This document shows positions 61,693 to 64,000 of a stretch of 64,000 bases of DNA, piece by piece. A program made the translations under genes and the position numbers. The notes under the pieces were generated by a model. It ran no database searches, was not told the DNA's origin, and was given only the letters and a program-made list of their open reading frames with translations. Positions within the stretch are counted from its first letter, which is position 1, and every line of letters starts with the position of its first letter. The stretch is taken from the NCBI GenBank assembly GCA_027493885.1, contig JAOSJZ010000001.1:1916622-1980621 (forward strand). Reading direction: 5' to 3'. Source of the DNA: Gaiella sp. (GTDB lineage Bacteria > Actinomycetota > Thermoleophilia > Gaiellales > Gaiellaceae).

Positions 61693-62434
61693 GCTCGTTC
61701 GCCACCTTCCAGTAAGCCTCGGCGCCGGCGGACCGGCGGTCGTAGGCGATCGCGGGGAGCCCGTGGCTCGGGGCCTCTGCGAGCCGTACGGAGCGGGGCA
61801 CTGTCTGCGTGAAGACGAGCTCGCCGAAATGCGCGCGGAGCTCTCGCTCGACCTCCTCTGCGAGCCGTGTCCGGCCGTCGACCATCGTGAGGAGGATCCC
61901 GGCGACGCCGAGCCGCGGGTTGAGCCGCCGCTTGACGAGGTCGATCGAGCCGAGCAGCTGCGAGAGCCCCTCGAGCGCGTAGTACTCCGCCTGCACGGGC
62001 ACGATCACCCTGTCCGCCGCGGCGAGCGCGTTCACGGTGAGCGGCCCGAACGACGGGGGGCAGTCGAGGAAGACGAAGGTGTACGGCGCGGTCGCGATCG
62101 GCGCGAGCGCGTCCGCGAGATACCGCTCGCCGCCCTCGAGCGCCGACAGGTGCACGGTCGCGGCCGCGAGCTCGGCCCTCGCCGGCACGACGTCGAGGTT
62201 CGGGAACGCGCTCGGCACGACGAGCTCCGCGAGCGGAGCCCCGTCGAGGAGATCGAGCGTCGAGTGGCCGTTCGCGCGCAGGCCGAGGCCGGAGGTCGCG
62301 TTCGCCTGCGGATCGAGGTCGACGATCAGGCAGCGCTCGCCGGCCTCCGCCAGGCACGCCGCGAGGTTGACGGCGGTCGTCGTCTTGCCGACGCCGCCCT
62401 TCTGGTTCGCGATCGCGTAGATCCGGGCCGGCAC
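61676..62434 (-). CDS. parA: chromosome-partitioning ATPase ParA (Soj)
   Basis: 252 residues. Deviant Walker A NQKGGVGKTTTAVNLAACLA (10-29), LIVDLDPQANATSGLG, FVFLDCPPSFGPLTVNAL and PVQAEYYALEGLSQLL. Lacks an N-terminal HTH, as in chromosomal Soj. GTG 62434 has TACCGT 6 nt upstream. Moves ParB-parS complexes after replication. Confidence 0.97.
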   Translation of the reverse strand: MPARIYAIANQKGGVGKTTTAVNLAACLAEAGERCLIVDLDPQANATSGLGLRANGHSTLDLLDGAPLAELVVPSAFPNLDVVPARAELAAATVHLSALEGGERYLADALAPIATAPYTFVFLDCPPSFGPLTVNALAAADRVIVPVQAEYYALEGLSQLLGSIDLVKRRLNPRLGVAGILLTMVDGRTRLAEEVERELRAHFGELVFTQTVPRSVRLAEAPSHGLPAIAYDRRSAGAEAYWKVANELVERT

Positions 62435-62794
62435 GGCTTCACGGTACCCGGGTGCCCGGACGTCTCGGGCTCAGAGCCGGGAGCGCGCAGGCGATGCTCG
62501 TGCACCTGGACGACGAGCGTCTCCGGCCGGTTCTGGGATGGTCGAGCAAGGCCCGTGCGGGGCTGCGCCGCGGGGGATCTCGCGTGCCCGGAAGGCAGCT
62601 CTACGCGCATGGGCACTCGCGAGGTGCAGCTCGTGCGCAGCCGGACCGAACAGCAGCGCCGTCGCCTCGAGGCCGCCGCCTCCAGCCCGAGTTCGCGATC
62701 CTGCTCCACCACGGCCCTCCCACGGCACGTACCCCCGCTCCTCCTCCACCACACGCAGGCCGAAGGAGGCTTGCAGCAGACTGTTGCTAGCTTG
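62435..62794. other. 360-nt stretch between rsmG and parA with no convincing gene
   Basis: Several frames are open because of GC content, but none shows a recognisable domain, a ribosome-binding site or coding-like composition. The part next to parA carries its TACCGT hexamer. I see no tRNA, repeat or parS-like site. It may hold a regulatory RNA or decayed sequence. Confidence 0.4.
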
Positions 62795-63385
62795 TCAGGC
62801 CATCGGGCGCTTGCGGGCGGCGCCGGGACGGCGCGGGAAGCCCGCCGGCGTGGGACCGGTCTTACGGAGGAGGACGAAGCCGGCCGGTGCAGGCTCGGCG
62901 CTGGCGGCAAGCCGGGTGGCGACGGCGGCAATCCGCTGCTGGTCGACCGACGGCCCGACCCAGAGCACGACCGCCCCTCCCTCGTAGACGAGCGGGAGGC
63001 ACCACTCGGCCGCGACCGGCGGCTCGGCGAGGGCCTTCGCGACGGCGACCCCGTACGCCTCGAGCGGCTGCTCCTCGGCGCGACCCCAGACGACGCGGAG
63101 GTTCGGGAGCTCGGCCGTCCACCGCTCCAGGAAGTCGCACTTGCGCCGCTCGGCCTCGACCAGTGTCACCTCGCGGTCGGGCAGCGACGCCGCGAGCGGG
63201 ATCCCCGGCGTGCCTCCGCCCGAGCCGACGTCGACGATCGGCCCCTCCTCCGCTGCGACGAGCGGGAGGCCGCGAAGCGCGTCGTCGAGAAGTGCGCGGC
63301 GGGCCGTCTCGAGATCGCGGAGCGCGGTCAGGCCCGCTGTCGCCACGACGGCGGCGAGCCAGCGGTCGAGAAGGCCTGCGGACAA
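62795..63385 (-). CDS. rsmG: 16S rRNA m7G527 methyltransferase RsmG (GidB)
   Basis: 196 residues: AEEGPIVDVGSGGGTPGIPL (SAM motif I), VTLVEAERRKCDFLERW, VWGRAEEQPLEAYGVAVAKA and AEPPVAAEWCLPLVYEGGAV. Methylates G527 of 16S rRNA. Lies between jag and parA as in many bacteria. N-terminus is short compared with typical GidB (about 205-240 residues). Confidence 0.92.
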   Translation of the reverse strand: MSAGLLDRWLAAVVATAGLTALRDLETARRALLDDALRGLPLVAAEEGPIVDVGSGGGTPGIPLAASLPDREVTLVEAERRKCDFLERWTAELPNLRVVWGRAEEQPLEAYGVAVAKALAEPPVAAEWCLPLVYEGGAVVLWVGPSVDQQRIAAVATRLAASAEPAPAGFVLLRKTGPTPAGFPRRPGAARKRPMA

Positions 63386-63405
63386 TGGCGGCCCGGACCG
63401 CGGGT

Positions 63406-64000
63406 TCAGTCGACGGTACGGCGGGGGAAGACGACCACGTAGCGGTGAGGCTCCATCCCCTCGCTCTCGGTCTCCACCTCCGGATCGTCCTTGAGCGCCT
63501 CGTGGACGATCCGGCGCTCGACCGAGCTCATCGGCTCGAGCTCTACGCGACGGCCGGTCGCGGACGCCTGCTCCGCGCCGCGGCGGGCGAGCGAGTCGAG
63601 CGTCGCCGCGCGGCGGGCCCGGTAGCCCGCGGCGTCGACGACGATTCGGCGTCGATCCTCGCCCGCGGCACGATGGGCGATCGCGTTCGCGAGGTACTGG
63701 AGCGCGTCGATCATCTGGCCGTGCCGGCCGATGAGGACGCCGAGGTCGTGGCCCGAGACCGTCGCGACAACCTCGTCGTCTCCCTCCTCGACGCTCACCG
63801 TCCCCGCGATGCCGAGCGCAACCAGCGACCGTTCGAGCAGCGCACGAGCGACGGCCGGCTCGCCCTCGATCGCGGGGCCCGTGGGCTCGGGAGGGAGTGC
63901 CACAGCAGGTCGCGTGGCGGTCGCCACCACACGGGCCGGCGTGTATCCGACGCCGAGCAGGCCGCGCTCTCCTTCGCTCACGACCTGGAAGCGGACGGCG
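63406..64000 (-). CDS. jag: Jag/KhpB-type RNA-binding protein (5' end cut by window)
   Basis: The gene enters from the right edge. The visible part starts AVRFQVVSEGERGLLGVGYT of the Jag_N domain, then a linker, a KH-like domain (VSGHDLGVLIGRHGQMIDAL, YLANAIAHR) and an R3H domain (VELEPMSSVERRIVHEALKD, ESEGMEPHRYVVVFPR). It binds RNA and is normally encoded after yidC. An internal GTG at 63981 is not the true start, because the frame and domain continue to position 64000. Confidence 0.92.
   Translation of the reverse strand, partial: AVRFQVVSEGERGLLGVGYTPARVVATATRPAVALPPEPTGPAIEGEPAVARALLERSLVALGIAGTVSVEEGDDEVVATVSGHDLGVLIGRHGQMIDALQYLANAIAHRAAGEDRRRIVVDAAGYRARRAATLDSLARRGAEQASATGRRVELEPMSSVERRIVHEALKDDPEVETESEGMEPHRYVVVFPRRTVD

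Noticed and set aside
62471-62752. Minus-strand 93-codon ORF between rsmG and parA
   Set aside because: No ribosome-binding site, no domain, composition like GC-rich noncoding frames.
1-64000. CRISPR arrays, transposase genes or prophage
   Set aside because: I found no regularly spaced repeats with spacers, no transposase or integrase motifs and no phage structural genes.

Overview
The window is very GC-rich bacterial DNA. It has many GTG and some TTG starts, dense 4-bp gene overlaps, F420-type luciferase-family oxidoreductases, PurS-type purine synthesis, a MqnP-like UbiA and the gene order jag-rsmG-parA-parB. This fits a high-GC actinobacterium close to its replication origin, most likely class Thermoleophilia. 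The phylum-level inference is fairly safe; the class is a guess from gene content.

Layout. 1-2.2 kb is a gene graveyard: a truncated, frameshifted type I restriction methylase, an unknown antisense gene with an internal stop, a methyltransferase C-terminus and a broken aldo/keto reductase. 2.2-12.4 kb holds envelope and transport genes: a protease-like lipoprotein that has lost its catalytic triad with a coiled-coil partner, a cation/calcium exchanger, an ABC-2 exporter preceded by a 22-bp tandem repeat, an F420-type oxidoreductase and an MBOAT/SGNH surface-acylation cluster. 12.5-15.8 kb is the rpsF-ssb-rpsR-rplI-dnaB cluster. 15.9-19.9 kb is an aminotransferase and metY-metX, with a Met-Cys leader peptide before metY. 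19.9-21 kb is a deleted AAC(3) gene with a group II intron-like ribozyme without maturase in front. 21-26.8 kb carries purA-purD and purB-purC-purS-purQ. 26.8-31.8 kb holds mixed metabolic genes and tRNA-Phe.

31.9-38.7 kb (minus strand) runs ccmA-B-C-D, a HemX-like protein, hemA, hemC, hemD and a SAM hydrolase, linking cytochrome c maturation to haem synthesis. 38.8-40.4 kb is a TetR regulator and a lactonase-like hydrolase. 40.4-48.1 kb (minus) runs response regulator, sensor kinase, htrA, otsA, aldehyde dehydrogenase, moaC and ubiA, with two parS-like palindromes between kinase and htrA. 48.1-60 kb holds a degenerate M28 peptidase, moeA, glycosyltransferases, a class A PBP, a CAAX protease and a chorismate mutase. 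60-64 kb holds a DUF151 protein, tRNA-Ile, parB, parA, rsmG and jag (cut by the window end).

Two general points. (1) At least eleven otherwise intact genes, including the essential dnaB and rpsF, carry single-base indels inside short G or C runs. I read these mainly as consensus sequence errors and annotate the genes as whole loci. (2) Many transcription units have a TANNNT hexamer 6-10 nt before the start codon and no Shine-Dalgarno, pointing to widespread leaderless transcription.
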